The notes beneath the pieces are model-generated. The model was not told where the DNA came from and did no database searches. It was given only the letters and a program-made list of their open reading frames with translations. A DNA stretch of 64,000 nt from NCBI RefSeq assembly GCF_042453785.1, contig NC_091673.1, forward strand, positions 10,759,501 through 10,823,500. The letters are read 5' to 3'. The position numbers were made by a program, and so were the translations under genes. How positions within the stretch are numbered: the stretch's first letter is position 1; each line of letters begins with the position of its first letter. Shown here in pieces: positions 9,985-22,400 of this stretch. The stretch comes from Malus domestica. Lineage: Eukaryota; Streptophyta; Magnoliopsida; Rosales; Rosaceae.

Positions 9985-11722
9985 CTATAGTCCTTCCGCA
10001 ATTCCATGGATAGTGACCTCTGCCTCCAATATGCAAGTATCGTTCAACAGAAACCCCTTGTGTGCCTGATTGAAGGTTTCCAGTTTAAGGAACGTAGACC
10101 AACCCCAATCCCGAGTTGAGTTACTGAACCAGTTGTTAGCTGCACATAATACACCCTGAGGTTATGAAGGATTCATACAATTAAACACTGAAATTGGACA
10201 ATCTTTACCTATAAACCACTCATGTTTGGCATGCATTTGATCTACAATGCGCAGGGAAAACTCTGCAAAGACTTTGAAACCAGGAACTTTTTCCGGATCA
10301 TCCAATTCCAGGAAAAGAGAAATATGAGTACCCTTTCCATCGCCATTTCCCTCGGGATAGAGCAGTATCTTCCTGCAACGTTGGTAAGAATATGATAACT
10401 TTTTATTACGTATCTCTCGTTAATTGGGATGGGACCCTATTCACCTCACCTCTTTGGGTTTGAATTAAAAGAGCAAAGCCCTACATTGGAAGCAAAAATT
10501 CAACATGTTTTACAGTGATCGACCACATCTAGTGCGAAAGTTGTGTAGTTAAAATTGCATATATAGTTTGATACTCAAAAACCATATGCTTGTTTGGAGG
10601 AAAATTGACTTTAGCTAACAAGGGTGATTAGTACTCTCTATTATCATGCAGGTAAAACAAGATGAGTGATACGAGATTATACTGTGGATTAAAAATTAAA
10701 AATTCTCTTATTAAGGGCATTAATATAAAGGGCCTAGAAGAGATACCATTTTCGTTCTCCGGCAGTGAATGGTTCTGATTCGCAGCAGTCAGCACTTAAC
10801 TTTGAAAAGTTCTCAACCTTCCAAACATGCTTGCACATAACACCAACCTCGATCATTGATATTGACTCTCCTTTGCCGGCTCTTTTTTCTTTACAGACAA
10901 AGACCTCAGCTCCAATCACACAGGAATCATCAATGACATATCCATTGGAAGCATCAGTAAACGATTTAAGAGCGATAAGCTTATCAAATCCCGAATAACG
11001 CATCATCCCATGGAAACATATTTCCTTTTTATTGGCATCTATGGAAGATGTAGGGTAAAAAATAATATCAGCAAATGAGCAGTGAGCATTGCAATTTGCA
11101 AACAAGAAATTTTTCTTGTCTATGAATATGTTCACCTGATGAGAATTAACTTTTGAAGTTGGTATAATGTACCTTGAAGAACCAGGAACGTGCCTTTATT
11201 CTGATCAAGCAAAAAGAACCTGAAATCAACATATACTTCGCATCCCGTCTGAAGTGAATCAGCTCCAACCATTTCCAAGTAAACAGAGATGTGGCCTTCC
11301 ACATTTTTCTTCTTGTTGCCATTCGGGTAGAGCACTAGTTTCCTGGGAGCAAACATACAGTATGGGGCGTATGGCTAACATTTTATTTTTAACCAGCTTA
11401 CACAGCACATGATACACGAAACACATTATTGCATTACAGAGAAAATGTCATAGAACTAGTGTCTGACAGTGAGTGTGAAACATAAGTTTGCACAAGATGA
11501 TATTAAACTAAAACTTTAGCAGATGATATAATGGGAGATTCACCATTTGTATCCTCCAGCTTCAAATCCACCCGACTCATATTTGTCCGCAAAAATTTCG
11601 GTTAGCCATGAAAATGACCCGATTTTTATAGTGTAATGAGTTGGAGCTGAATCTGAATACGATGTTAAAAACCCTGAAACAAAATAGTGTTGATGAAAGC
11701 GTATATCAGGCATCTCTGGCAT
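9985..11722 (-). CDS. Intact double-MATH (TRAF-like) domain protein, 319 aa
   Basis: Five exons on the minus strand (11722-11544, 11342-11173, 11038-10747, 10372-10209, 10139-9985) with GT/AG ends sum to 960 nt, an exact 319-codon frame plus TAG. The first MATH repeat (about residues 20-155) has [43 protein letters not shown] and [19 protein letters not shown]. The second (about 175-315) has [47 protein letters not shown] and [20 protein letters not shown] folds bind short peptides; MATH-only plant proteins resemble the substrate-binding part of UBP12/13 and are often in tandem arrays. The specific partner is unknown. The start Met at 11722 is the first in frame, but a later Met (11713) is possible. 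It is the only unbroken member of the local cluster. Confidence 0.85.
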
Positions 11723-12626
11723 ATAACAATATCCTGAAATCTGAAAACCGCTAATATAAAGCAGATAAGTTATCTAACCATTTTGTCGAAGGGGATTACA
11801 AGCCATGGCAATAAAATTGGAATTGATTAACAAACTGTTAAGGCTAAACTGTTATCTTTTGCTTCAAGAGGAGCTTACCTATATATATAATGCCATTAGA
11901 GAAGGAAGTACGGGCATCCAATGAAAAGATTTTTCAGTGTGCCCCAAATAGTGTGGTATGCCACATGTCATTATACACTTAAAAAAAAAAAACTTCTTTC
12001 CAATTGTATGATGATATGTGATGTATCACTCTGTGTTTTGAACAGACTAAAAAATCTCACCACACAATGGGCTTGCTGCAGATTGAACGATATGTGTCTT
12101 TTCATCTCTCTATACTGTATTCAATAGCTTCATACACTGGATATACCTTCGGTTTGGTAAATTTGAAAGTGAAAAGATTGTATAAAGGAAGACGCGTATA
12201 CTTTAATCTTCACACCACACAAAGGTCTTTCTTCACCAACACAAAGCACTCAAACCTTTCTTCCCAAGCAAAATGAGGCAATATTGATGCCCATTAAAAT
12301 GAAAATTTGGAACTTTAAATTAGCAACATAACTTGAACCCGAGGCTACTATCTAGAAGAATATGAAAAGGTTCTTGTTAGTGCTGTTGCGATAATAGATT
12401 TAGGGACCGGTTTGCAGCTCCATTGAGAGGATTTGAATCCCATCTGGATCCTCTTTGTGAGGATTCATATTCATTTATTACGATTATAAATTATTTTTAT
12501 TTTTTTATATAAAATTAAACACAAATAATATTTAAAAATAACTAACCGCACAATGTATAAGATGCTAGGATATCTGAGATCTTCGTAAAAAGGATTAGGA
12601 GAGAATCCTTATCCCCATTGAGAAAT

Positions 12627-12770
12627 ATTGGAAGCCAACTTCAACTTTTTCTTTTTAGCTTTAACTTTCTCTTTTTTTCTTTGTTGTCAACTTTTTCTTT
12701 TTGCTTTTCTCCTTTTTTTTTTCTTCAACACACATAGTCCTCACCTTATGGTAGAGGTAAGAGCACTTAA
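12627..12770. mobile_element. Copia LTR fragment (fossil)
   Basis: Shares ttggaagccaacttcaac, ctttttagctttaac and cttttctccttttttt with the LTR start at 3729 and the scrap at 1655. No internal region is attached. Broken. Confidence 0.45.
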
Positions 12771-12774
12771 TACC

Positions 12775-13200
12775 TAAGATCCGATACTATTAAAGTTGTC
12801 CCACTTTGATCTCGAGACATGACAAAAATAAACTGATTATGTACATGCGAAAGGGATCAAGCCAATCATAATTCACCATTTTGTTAATCTAAAAAAAATT
12901 GTATTTGCAATGACTTCCAAAAATTCTCATGGCATTATCTAGGAAGACATAGCATTCTAGACAACTCACAATCAACAACAAATAACATTTCAATAACTCT
13001 GATTCGCATACAGTTTTTGCTTACGTGTTCGTGGGATCGAGATTTATTTGAAAACATTAAGAGTGACCCAATACGGATTTTTAATGACTAACTATGAAAA
13101 ACCGAACTTTGTAACTCTAAGATTGATAAAAAATAAATTAAATTCCCAAAAATTCAAACCTAAGAGTCAATGAACCTATGTAGAAGATTTAATGAGCCTA
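12775..13200. repeat. Dispersed repeat R1, copy 3
   Basis: Matches blocks of 30-800 in the same order: the 'atgacaaaaataaactgat' block, then 'tgttcgtgggatcgag', 'tttttaatgacta' and 'attcccaaaaat'. It lies between MATH gene B and fragment C and interrupts the cluster. Confidence 0.5.
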
Positions 13201-13299
13201 TTTGTTCAACGGGCCTAAATAACACTCACCCTCAAGTTGTTTTAACATATTTCCACGAATGATGGTTCAAGGCTTCCAGCGACTTTTGTAAGAGAAGAG

Positions 13300-13770
13300 A
13301 GGGTTTTAACAGGTTCCTTTAGATCATCCAATTCTAAGTGGAGAGAAATATGAGTACCCTTACCTTTCTGATATCCCTTAGGATAGAGCAGTAGCTTCCT
13401 GCAACAGCCATCACATGAAGAATAAGATTACATTTCAAGACATGAACATCCTACTTTAATTAAAACAACAGTTTTATACACATTGAAGAAAAAATTTAGC
13501 AACCCATTGAAGAAAAAAAATTAACAAAGGTGATTTAGCTCTATTATGATAGGAGGATAAGAGATTCGACGCTCGAGTAAGATTAACAACATTTTCTATA
13601 AAAGGTATTGATAAGATGGTGAATGACTTTTCGAGAGTTAAATATCTTATCATCAAATATACCACCTCAAGTCTTCAGCAGTGAATGCTTCCGAGTAGTA
13701 GCACCCAACATATGCATCTAACTTTGACAAGTTCTCAACCTTCCAAACATGCTTGTGCATAACGCGTTGT
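13300..13770 (-). pseudogene. MATH-domain gene fragment C
   Basis: Two exon pieces on the minus strand match the cluster's second MATH repeat. The first, about 13762-13661, reads [17 protein letters not shown] and EAFTAEDLRW. The second, about 13401-13310, reads [19 protein letters not shown] and ELDD. Exons 1, 2 and 5 are absent. It is a truncated duplicate that cannot make a full MATH protein. Confidence 0.8.
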
Positions 13771-13904
13771 TAATCAAGTTCTCAACAAGAACTTAATTAT
13801 ATCCCATAGTAAATCACTTCTACCCTCTTTGCACTGAATAGCTACTGAATAACTATTAATGTTGCTTTCTATAACCAAATATCATAATCCAAACAAAGTT
13901 TTTT

Positions 13905-14056
13905 GGGTAATGCTAAGGAGACTAAATTTGTAGACAAAATTTTGTAAACTCAATGATATGGAAGTTGATAATTGGATTATTACTCAAATGTTGATTAACG
14001 TGTTTATTTCTTATTGATGATACATCTTTGTAAATTTAGTCTACTTAGCATTACTC
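13905..14056. mobile_element. Mutator-type MITE, 152 bp, exact 9-bp TSD
   Basis: Flanked by the exact 9-bp duplication AAGTTTTTT (13896-13904 and 14057-14065). The terminal inverted repeats are GGGTAATGCTAAGGAGACTA on the left and, inward from the right, GAGTAATGCTAAGTAGACTA. The core includes ttgataattggatta and gtttatttcttattgatga, shared with copies at 45273 and 61068. A 9-bp duplication points to the Mutator superfamily. Confidence 0.85.
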
Positions 14057-14636
14057 AAGTTTTTTTATACTAAACACTAAGATGCTATACTGAGTGACAG
14101 ATTTTTTATTTTTGTTTTTGTTATAAGCAACACTCTACATCATTCAACACTGAAGGGAAGGGGAGGGTTTGAAATTTGAACCGGCCGGGACACGATTTAA
14201 TAGATGATACATGAATGTTGAACTGTTTCTTTTGGCTGTTTCTAAAAAGGCATTATTACGTAAATGTTAAGGTTATATCAATCTTAAATAACCTCACACG
14301 ATAAGGTGACATGTTAAAAATGTGCATGTCAATGGCTCAATATGTTTAACGCATTACACATTTTAAAAGAAGAAAAGGGGCCTTTCAATTCACAAAAGTA
14401 ACAAACTTCACCCTAAATTTATTACAAACATCAAAATACTCTTCAATAACAAGTCATTTGGTGAACAAGGACTTTAGAACTGGGGTTTGATAAGCCACAT
14501 TTAGACATGTGCTTTTACAATTTCATGGACTAACATGCCTTCCCTTAATCAAAACATCATTTTAGCAAATCAAACATTTGTCCCTTCATTCGTAACATCA
14601 TTTTAGAAATAGCAAAATTAACATACGAAGTGCCGA

Positions 14637-16047
14637 CTACAATGCTGTTGCAGTTCCACGGATTGTGACAACGGCCTCCGTTATGCAAGAATCCTTCACG
14701 GAAAATCTTCTGTCCGAATTATCGAGAGTGTCCAGTGAAATAAAGCTAGGCCAACCCCAACTGGTAGTCGAGGAACTGGACCATATTAGCTGCACAGAAT
14801 AAACCCACATGTTATAAAGGATGAATAAATTAAACACTAAAATAGGACAATCTTTACCTTTAAAGCTCTCATGTTTGGCGTGCAATTGAACGACAATGCG
14901 CAGGGAAAACTCTGCAAACACGTTGGAACCAGGATATTTTTCCGGATCATCCAATTCCAAGTGAAGAGAAATATGAGTACCCATTCCAGCGCCATTTTGC
15001 CTTGGGATAGAGCACTATCTTCCTGCAACAAGATGAGTGATAAGAGATTATATAGTGGATTAAAATTTTGAATAGATCTTAAGGTAATAATATGAAAGTC
15101 CAGGCAGAGATACTATTCCCGGCAGTGAAGGGTTCTGATTTGTAGAGGTCATCACCTAACTTTGAAAAGTTCTCAACCTTCCAAACATGCTTGTGGATGA
15201 CAGCATCCTTGATCGTCAATATAGACTCTACTTTGCCATCTCTTTTTTCGATACGAACAAAGACCTCAGCACCAATCACGCAGGAATCATTAATGACAGA
15301 ACCGTTGGAAGCATCGGTAAATGATAAAAGATAAGCTTATCAAATCCCGAATAACGCATCATCCCATGGAAGCATTTTTCCTTTTTGGCATCTATGGAAT
15401 ATGAAAAGAAAAAAAATAATGATCAGGAAATGAGTAGGACTAGAGAGCATTGCAATTTAACAAGAAAAATTTCGGGTCTATGAATATGATCACTTGATTA
15501 TTTTTTTTTTCTTTTTTTTCTCAAAGAATATGATCACTTGATGGGAATTAGGTTTTGAAGTAGATATAATGTACCTTGAAGAACAAGGAACATGCCTTTA
15601 TTCTGATCAAGCTCCTTCAGCTCCAACCATTTCCAAGTAAACAGAGATGTAGCCTTCCGCAATTTTCTTCTTGTTTCCATTCGGGTAGAGCACTAGTTTC
15701 CTGAGAGCAAACACACAGTATGGCAAAAAAAAAAAAAATTACCAGCTTACACAGCACGTAATATAAAAAACACATTCTTGCATTACCAAAAAAATGTCAT
15801 AGAACTAATGCCAAACAGTGAAATTGAAACATAAGTTTGCAGAAGATGTTATTAAACTCAAACGCGAGCAGAAGATATAATGAGGGTTTAACCATTTGTA
15901 TCCTCCAGCGTCAAATTCTCCCGTCTCGTATTTGTCCGCCGAAGATTTGTTAAGCAATGAAAACGACCCAATTTTTAGAGCGTCATGCGTTGGAGGTGAA
16001 TATGAATATCTAACCATTTTGTTGAAAGGAATAATAAGACATGGCAA
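14637..16047 (-). pseudogene. Double-MATH-domain gene, pseudogene D
   Basis: All five exon positions of gene B can be traced. Exon 1 (16047-15892) has [14 protein letters not shown] and [14 protein letters not shown]. Exon 2 (about 15702-15577) has [12 protein letters not shown] and [11 protein letters not shown], with an internal deletion of about 50 nt. Exon 3 (about 15390-15110) has [16 protein letters not shown] and [14 protein letters not shown], with its 3' end lost. Exon 4 (about 15022-14857) has [17 protein letters not shown] after a frame change near 14990. Exon 5 (about 14790-14637) has WGWPSFISLDTLDN. Several lesions make it a pseudogene. It is the closest relative of gene B, and its upstream flank (about 16090-16290) also resembles that of B. 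Confidence 0.85.
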
Positions 16048-16359
16048 TAAAATTGAAATGGATTGACAAATGTAAAGGCTAACCTATATAATGTCATTAG
16101 AGGAGGTAACCTATATACAATGTCATTAGAGAAAGGAGTATGAGCATGCAATGAGCTTGTTGCACGTTGGACGAGATATGTCTTTTCATCTCTCTATAAT
16201 GTATTAAATTTAATAAATTCGTTGTTCAATCTCTTCGTTTTTCGATTTCATTAAAAAGAAAACTACTGAATAGCTTCATACACTCTGAATTTCGATAAAG
16301 AAAGAGAGTAATTCAATATAATTCATATTAAGTGTATTTTTGCTAACCACCCTCCATTG

Positions 16360-16420
16360 CTCATCCTTCTTTCTTTACAAACAAAAACCTCATCTCCCTC
16401 CCGAAATTTAGATGAATTTA
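16360..16420 (-). pseudogene. MATH exon 3 scrap E
   Basis: On the minus strand about 16 codons read GDEVFVCKERRMS, resembling the [15 protein letters not shown] segment of gene B exon 3. No other exon is recognisable nearby. The match is short. Confidence 0.45.
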
Positions 16421-17329
16421 GTGTAGATTATCATATCGTGTCACAAAAAAAAATGAGCCTCACAAGTAGTCTCCATTTCTTACAAAACATAGAGAATATC
16501 TTCGTTAATGTCCAACATTGCCTTTGGAAATAAAGAAACTTATCAATTTCAATCCTGACGAATGGTAGAATTAATGGCATGTTCTTTCTAGTTAGTGCAT
16601 TTGTCCCTAATCTCCCTATCGCCTCATTTGGCAGCTAAAATTGGATTGGATTAATGGCATGTTTAATTACTTGGCATACGAGGTTGGAAAAGAAAGTGAC
16701 AAGAAATCCGCACGGTTTTGTCATGTGCAGTGCACATATAAAGCACATCACTTCCTTTACCCCAAGTGAGTGAGTGGGATTTGATGCCAATGCAGTCATC
16801 ATATCTCTCTTGTTCCTACAAGGGCGGCTTGCACAGCATGAGCTGAATTATGAATTGAATGGCATCGGTAACATAAGTCTGGATGCCTATCCAGTGCAAT
16901 CTAAAGCCAAATTTTTGGTAGTGGAAGGAATAGGATGAGAAAGAATGAGTACGAGATAAACAATCATCGCCATAGCCATGGCCATGGCCATGCAAGTCAT
17001 CAATTTCTACAATCAACAATACAAAAAGTTGGCAATGAAAACGTACAAGTCTCCGGTTGGAAGTTGGATTCTTAATCATAAACATCAGAAACTCATAAAC
17101 TATGGCTTCCTTCCTGGAAATACTTTGCAATCAATAAAAAAAAAATCTAAAACCGACAGAACTGGTCGCCCCCCAACTGATACGCGTATACCTGTATAAG
17201 CACAACATAGCGTGCGAAAAGTGTCAACTTTACGACTATAATCAGACTAGTAAGGGTTCCAACGACACTTCACAGCTGTAACCAGACTAGTAATCATTCC
17301 TCATACCCAGAAGGATCAAAAGTCCCCAG
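16421..17329. other. Intergenic, no gene seen
   Basis: Contains a small CATGGCCATGGCCATG palindromic run near 16976-16992 and A/T-rich sequence. The open frames here look like chance frames with no domain signature. Confidence 0.5.
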
Positions 17330-18635
17330 CTATGACGACACTCCTCCGGACCTTGGCCTTGTGTACCCAAGGTTGATTAGCTTCTGAACCAACAATTTTT
17401 CAGCATCTGCCTGAAATCACAAAAAGAAGGGGCAAATGATTCGGTGAAAATAGCTAACAAAATGTGCAAACACGAACAATCCATTCCTGTGTATATGCAA
17501 ACGACATCAGATAGTCTTATGTTCACGTGTGTTTCTCTATGTGTTCAATGACAGAGGGTACAGACCTCAAGCATGGGACTATTCTTAGGAATGTTGCAAG
17601 CCAGGATTATGTTAAGTCCAGTCTTTAACACTGAAAATAACGGCATGTCAGACGATGGAGGAGGCAGAAAAAACTACAAAAATAAAAAGACGATGACAGA
17701 CCCAAATTTATGTGAACAAAATTGATAACCTACCTAATCTTCGAGCAATGCCCGAACCTGTATTATCAGAAGCCCCTCCAAGTATGGATGTAACACCCAC
17801 TGTATTCTGTGGCATCAATTGTAATGATTGTAGTTAAAAAAATGTAATCCCAAGCAGCACAAAGAGGTCAGAATTCACAAGTGTAAAGAGAGATTAATTT
17901 TAGAAGAAATTTAACACAAAATTACCAACTTACAGGTCTCATAGGTGCTGCTGCATACAAATGCCCAATTTTTGCAGAGTTGCAACCAATCCATGCATAG
18001 ATCTACACTCATAATAATCAGAAATTTTAACCCAATTCAGATTTTGTTCAGAGTTTCAAACTTCTGACTCTGAGAATCGATCCATGTTTAACAACACGTG
18101 CAAATAACCGCCTACATTTTTCTAAGCAGAAATAAAAAAACCCCAATTTTGGCAGATTTGTGAACCGATCCATGCATATATCTACACTCAAAATAATGGA
18201 AAAGATTTACACAATTCAGAAGTTGATCAAAGTTTCAAACTTCTGAAAGTTATTTAACCACATCTGCAAATAATCACCTAGATTTTTCCAAGTAAATAAA
18301 GAATTAACACCAATTTTGCAAAGTTGCTATCAATCCTTGCCAATAATTACAGTCAAATTAATGACCAAATTTTGACTTGGGCAGTTCAATTCAGCATTAA
18401 ATTGAACAAACAAGAGGAGAGATGTGGATGGAAGACGAACCTGCTTGGGAAGGCGGATGATTTGGAGGTGGAAGGCGGTTTCGTTGACGACCTCACTGAA
18501 GCACCTGATTTGCAAACCACCGGCATCGCCGTCGTCGTTGGTGTAGCTCGGACCAGTCGGTTCTTCGTGTTTGGAAATTTGAGCGGAGCTAAACGCGTCG
18601 TTTAGAGCGCCGAGGTCTAAATCACTCCGCGCCAT
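17330..18635 (-). CDS. PSMG4: Proteasome assembly chaperone 4-like protein, 160 aa
   Basis: Five exons (18635-18441, 18002-17934, 17806-17734, 17630-17566, 17410-17330) sum to 483 nt, a 160-residue protein. The N-terminus is MARSDLDLGALNDAFSSAQ. The centre reads AFHLQIIRLPKQ, IYAWIGCNSAKIGHLYAAAP and TSILGGASDNTGSGIARRL. The end reads TGLNIILACNIPKNSP, EKLLVQKL and the stop after RSGGVSS. This matches plant PAC4/PSMG4-type proteins, small cytosolic/nuclear chaperones that act with PAC3 in assembling the 20S proteasome alpha ring. Assignment is from the recognisable core; the role in this species is inferred. All exon borders are GT/AG and the gene looks intact. Confidence 0.85.
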
Positions 18636-18779
18636 TGCTCACCGGAAACGAGCAGAGTGGGACACAGAAGGTCACAAGGCAAGGGCTTTAGATGGGCTAA
18701 GCGGGCTTTTCACTTTTACGTTTAAGGTAAAAGTGGTTAATCATCATATTTCTACGCTTTTTTTAATTTTGGTAATATA

Positions 18780-19110
18780 CATGAGAAAGTTAAAAACACA
18801 CAATAATGCACCACTTTTTTTTACAAGTGTATTTTAACAATTCAAATCGTTCATTTTTTAGAAAATTATTCATAGATTATCTTTGCAAAAAACAATTTAA
18901 ACAAATCCAAAACCATTAAGACATTCATTTGTATTGAAGAAAATGAAAGAATACGGTTCTATAAAGATCCCTAATCCAACATTCATATAACTTCAGATTT
19001 GAGTGATTTTTTATAGACACAATTTTTGAGGAAAGATCTAAAACAGAAGATTTGAATCATTGAAGTATATTACAAAATAAGCTTCACAAAAATGTGCATT
19101 ACAAAATATG
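18780..19110. repeat. Dispersed AT-rich repeat R2, copy 1
   Basis: About 300 bp resembles 44960-45260. Shared pieces include 'caattcaaatcgt', 'attattcataa', 'gacattcat', 'tgaggaaagatctaaa', 'gaatcattgaa' and 'aaaataagctt'. Ends and class are undefined; it may be a MITE relic. It occupies most of the gap between PSMG4-like and GFS12. Confidence 0.5.
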
Positions 19111-19400
19111 TGAAAATGTGATATCACAGATCCGTCCCCTGTTATAAATACCCATTACATATATATTCTTTAGTGTAAAACAAAAATTTGCACAATTATT
19201 TAATACAAATAAATATTTCTAACTACAATCAATGCATTACAATGAGAATATCTAGAGCAACCCACCCTTTTCTTCACTCAACAGTCTCAACCTAAGGAAA
19301 AAGGATATAAACTTAAAAGACAACAAAAATGAATAAATTTCAATAAAAACAATGGATACAGAATGTACAGCAGAATTTGAAAGGAAACTAATAGCCCGCA

Positions 19401-22400
19401 TCAGCAACATATTCTTAGGTAGCCATCTTCAGTTCCAACCAGGAACAACCTTGAGAAGGGTAAAATACTTATGCTTGACAACACCGAAAAATTTCTTGCT
19501 CCGTGATCTGCCATGTACAGTTTTTGACATGTAACAGCCTGCTGTCCGTCCTGAGAAATGATAACCACAACCGTCTATCTGTTAGTCTTAAAAAGAAAAT
19601 GTGAGCGAGTGCAAATCATATATGTGCGAGACATGGTGATAAAAGTTCAGCGACATTTACATCATCGGAGGATTTAGACAGAGAAGAAATTCCAATCTTA
19701 TTTCTGGAAATTGAAATAACGTCTTGGCCCCACACGGAGAATGAAGATACACCGTCTGTGTGACCCTGAAGAATTGTGGGCTGAGATGGCCAATTCCTGC
19801 ATAAGGAGTTGACAAGTTTAGAGAGAGCTGGATAGTGTATGTATTCGTTACAGAATGTCTGGATCTGGAATTACCTTCTCAAGTCCCAAATTCTTAAAGA
19901 CCTGTCAAGAGAGCTGGACACAAGTAAATGGTCCTCTGGTGCAGCCAACTGCACCCGTTAAACGGTAAATTAGAAATGAATTTGATTTAAAATGAAGATT
20001 TTCTCTGGCTTTTTCTGCAATACCTTTGTCACATATCCATCATGAGCCTTCCAAGAGGATATAACATTTCCGCTCCTTGCATCAAATAATCTACAATGAC
20101 CAGAACTCAATCCAGCTGCAATCCAAGAGGGTGAAGAAGCTCCATCCGGCTGCATTTTATCAGACCCACAGGAGCATATGGAAGAAATAAGAGAAGGATA
20201 TCCAGACTCCATAGAATCCCCCCTCCAAAGGTGAAGCTTTTGTCCTCGGACAACATCAATGAACCTGTAAGATTCAAGGAACATTAAAAAAACCGAAGCT
20301 GCGTGAAACATTATCTCATCTACACCAGCTTGTAAGGGGTTATATGTACAATACTATTTATCTACCTGAGTGAACCATTTCCAGTGCCAACTACAAGCTT
20401 TTCACCAAGTTCTGTCTGATGCATACAAGTATACAAGCTCCCATCAAATGCCCCAGTCAATATTCCACTTGACTGTGCATTGGAACTGAGCATATTAACC
20501 TGGTCAAGATTGGCCCTGGAGGAAGAAGATGGAGGGCTTGCAACATGTGCAGAATCCAAAGATGGTTCAGAGTATACTGCAATTAATTTTCCAGTTCGGC
20601 TACTCCAAACATGTATCGTTCCATCACAGGATGCAACTCTTCCACTAGACGATAAGACACAAATATCATTCACAACCTAGGAACAACAAACAATAATCAT
20701 TGTGATTACTAGGAATACAGTAAAAAAGGTTTCAATTTAACAAGGTATAAGCAAACCTCCTCGTGGCCATAGTATCCCGAAACACAATTGATTCTAGCCA
20801 GCTCCCATTTTTGAACAGTCCCTTTGAACCCTGCACCAATTCCTGCTGTAAAAACCGTACATTCATCTGGGCAGACAGCTAAATACCTTAAGGCCCCAGG
20901 GTGCGCACGAACTGAGTATATAACAGATGCTCTGATCTTCCATGGATGTTCATCCTTCACACCCCCAGCACGGGCCAGAAAATCAGGCCCATCCCAGCTA
21001 GAAGCTGGACTAGGGAACCAAAACCAGGGCTCGAATTTAAAATTTGATGGATGCATTTCAGCTGAACTCTGATGCATTTCAGAGAACCGTTTTTGAGGCA
21101 TCATGTTTTTGGCACCTCTAGTTCCTTGTGATTGTGGAATTGACCATCCAACCCCATTAAGCAACAGCTTAGCAGGACTGTATTCAGGAGTTGAGCGATT
21201 GCTGAATGCAGATCTTTTACTGAGTATAGTGTCTGAACCACTTCGAGACAATTCTCCTGTGTGTTCCCACTGAATCACGACAGGTTCAGAATATGAAGTG
21301 CAAAATTTTTGGATATGTTTCAGGTACCCCTATAACTTATCTGTGTCTATGTGTGTGTATATCTGTCTTTGAGAGAGAGAGTGCATGTGAAAGAAACACT
21401 ACTGTACCTTCCAGTTATGATATTGTAGAAGATACTGCTCAAGTAATAACCATGTTGTACAACACTGACGAAGCTTCTCTATCCCAAGAAGGTATGCAAA
21501 AGAAGGATACAGAAGCAACCTGCCAACAACCTAGTAATTCAACACATATTTGAGGCAGGCAATAACATGTTCAAAATTTATATTCCAGCGTAACCTAGTA
21601 ACTAAGCAGGGACAATGAACTGTAAAAAGAACTCACGCAAGGTCCATACGACTTTCAATCAGACCCCCTCCGTCAATTATTGGCTTTGAACTCTTCAGCC
21701 TTCTGCCAAAGGAAGTAGAAGCATTAGCTTTTCTCGGTGAGAAAGCAAGCTCATCAAATAGCTCTTTAAGTTGTGGCAAAACATGCAATGCTGTCAAATC
21801 TGGTCCTATCCGTTCACAAACTGCCATTAGGGTAGTAGCAGCAACCTGGACAAGAGAGGTATTATAGCATTACTGGAAACTGTAACGCAATGGCTAGTAT
21901 GTGAGAAATTGCAGCCCTTGCAACTGGGTGACAATCATTGGATTTCTGAAACAAGTGTAAATGCATGCACAAGCATCACCTGAAGCACTCTATGTTCAAA
22001 ATTTGTCTCCATAAGAACCAGAACCTGTGGGCAACTTTTATCCTGTATAATATAAAAATTCAATTATTTCCAAGAACACTCCTAGTTTTCACATTGAATT
22101 AATAAGGAAAGAAAATCGCATACTTCAACTAGCTCCTTCGCAACCACCTCCCTTGGCAAAAATGCAACAAGGCCATCTATTGTCGTCAAACAATCAATAA
22201 GAGCAAAAGCACTCCAGCTGTGGACAGGCTCAGGCTTATTCATACGTGAAACGCCTATACAGGAATGAAACACATGTTTTAGCAACGGCAGCATCTGTCT
22301 GACAATGAAGTTCTCTCCCAATAGACCACCTGAAATTTGAGAACATAAAAGAATTAGAAGAAGAACATACCAATTCGAGAAAAAATCACATCAAAATTTG

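Noticed and set aside
16816-17130. 104-codon open frame with a His/Gly repeat
   Set aside because: No family signature, and the repeat comes from a CATGGC palindromic run; probably a chance frame.
20480-21072. Plus-strand open frames opposite the WD40 exons of GFS12
   Set aside because: They are mirror frames of real minus-strand exons.
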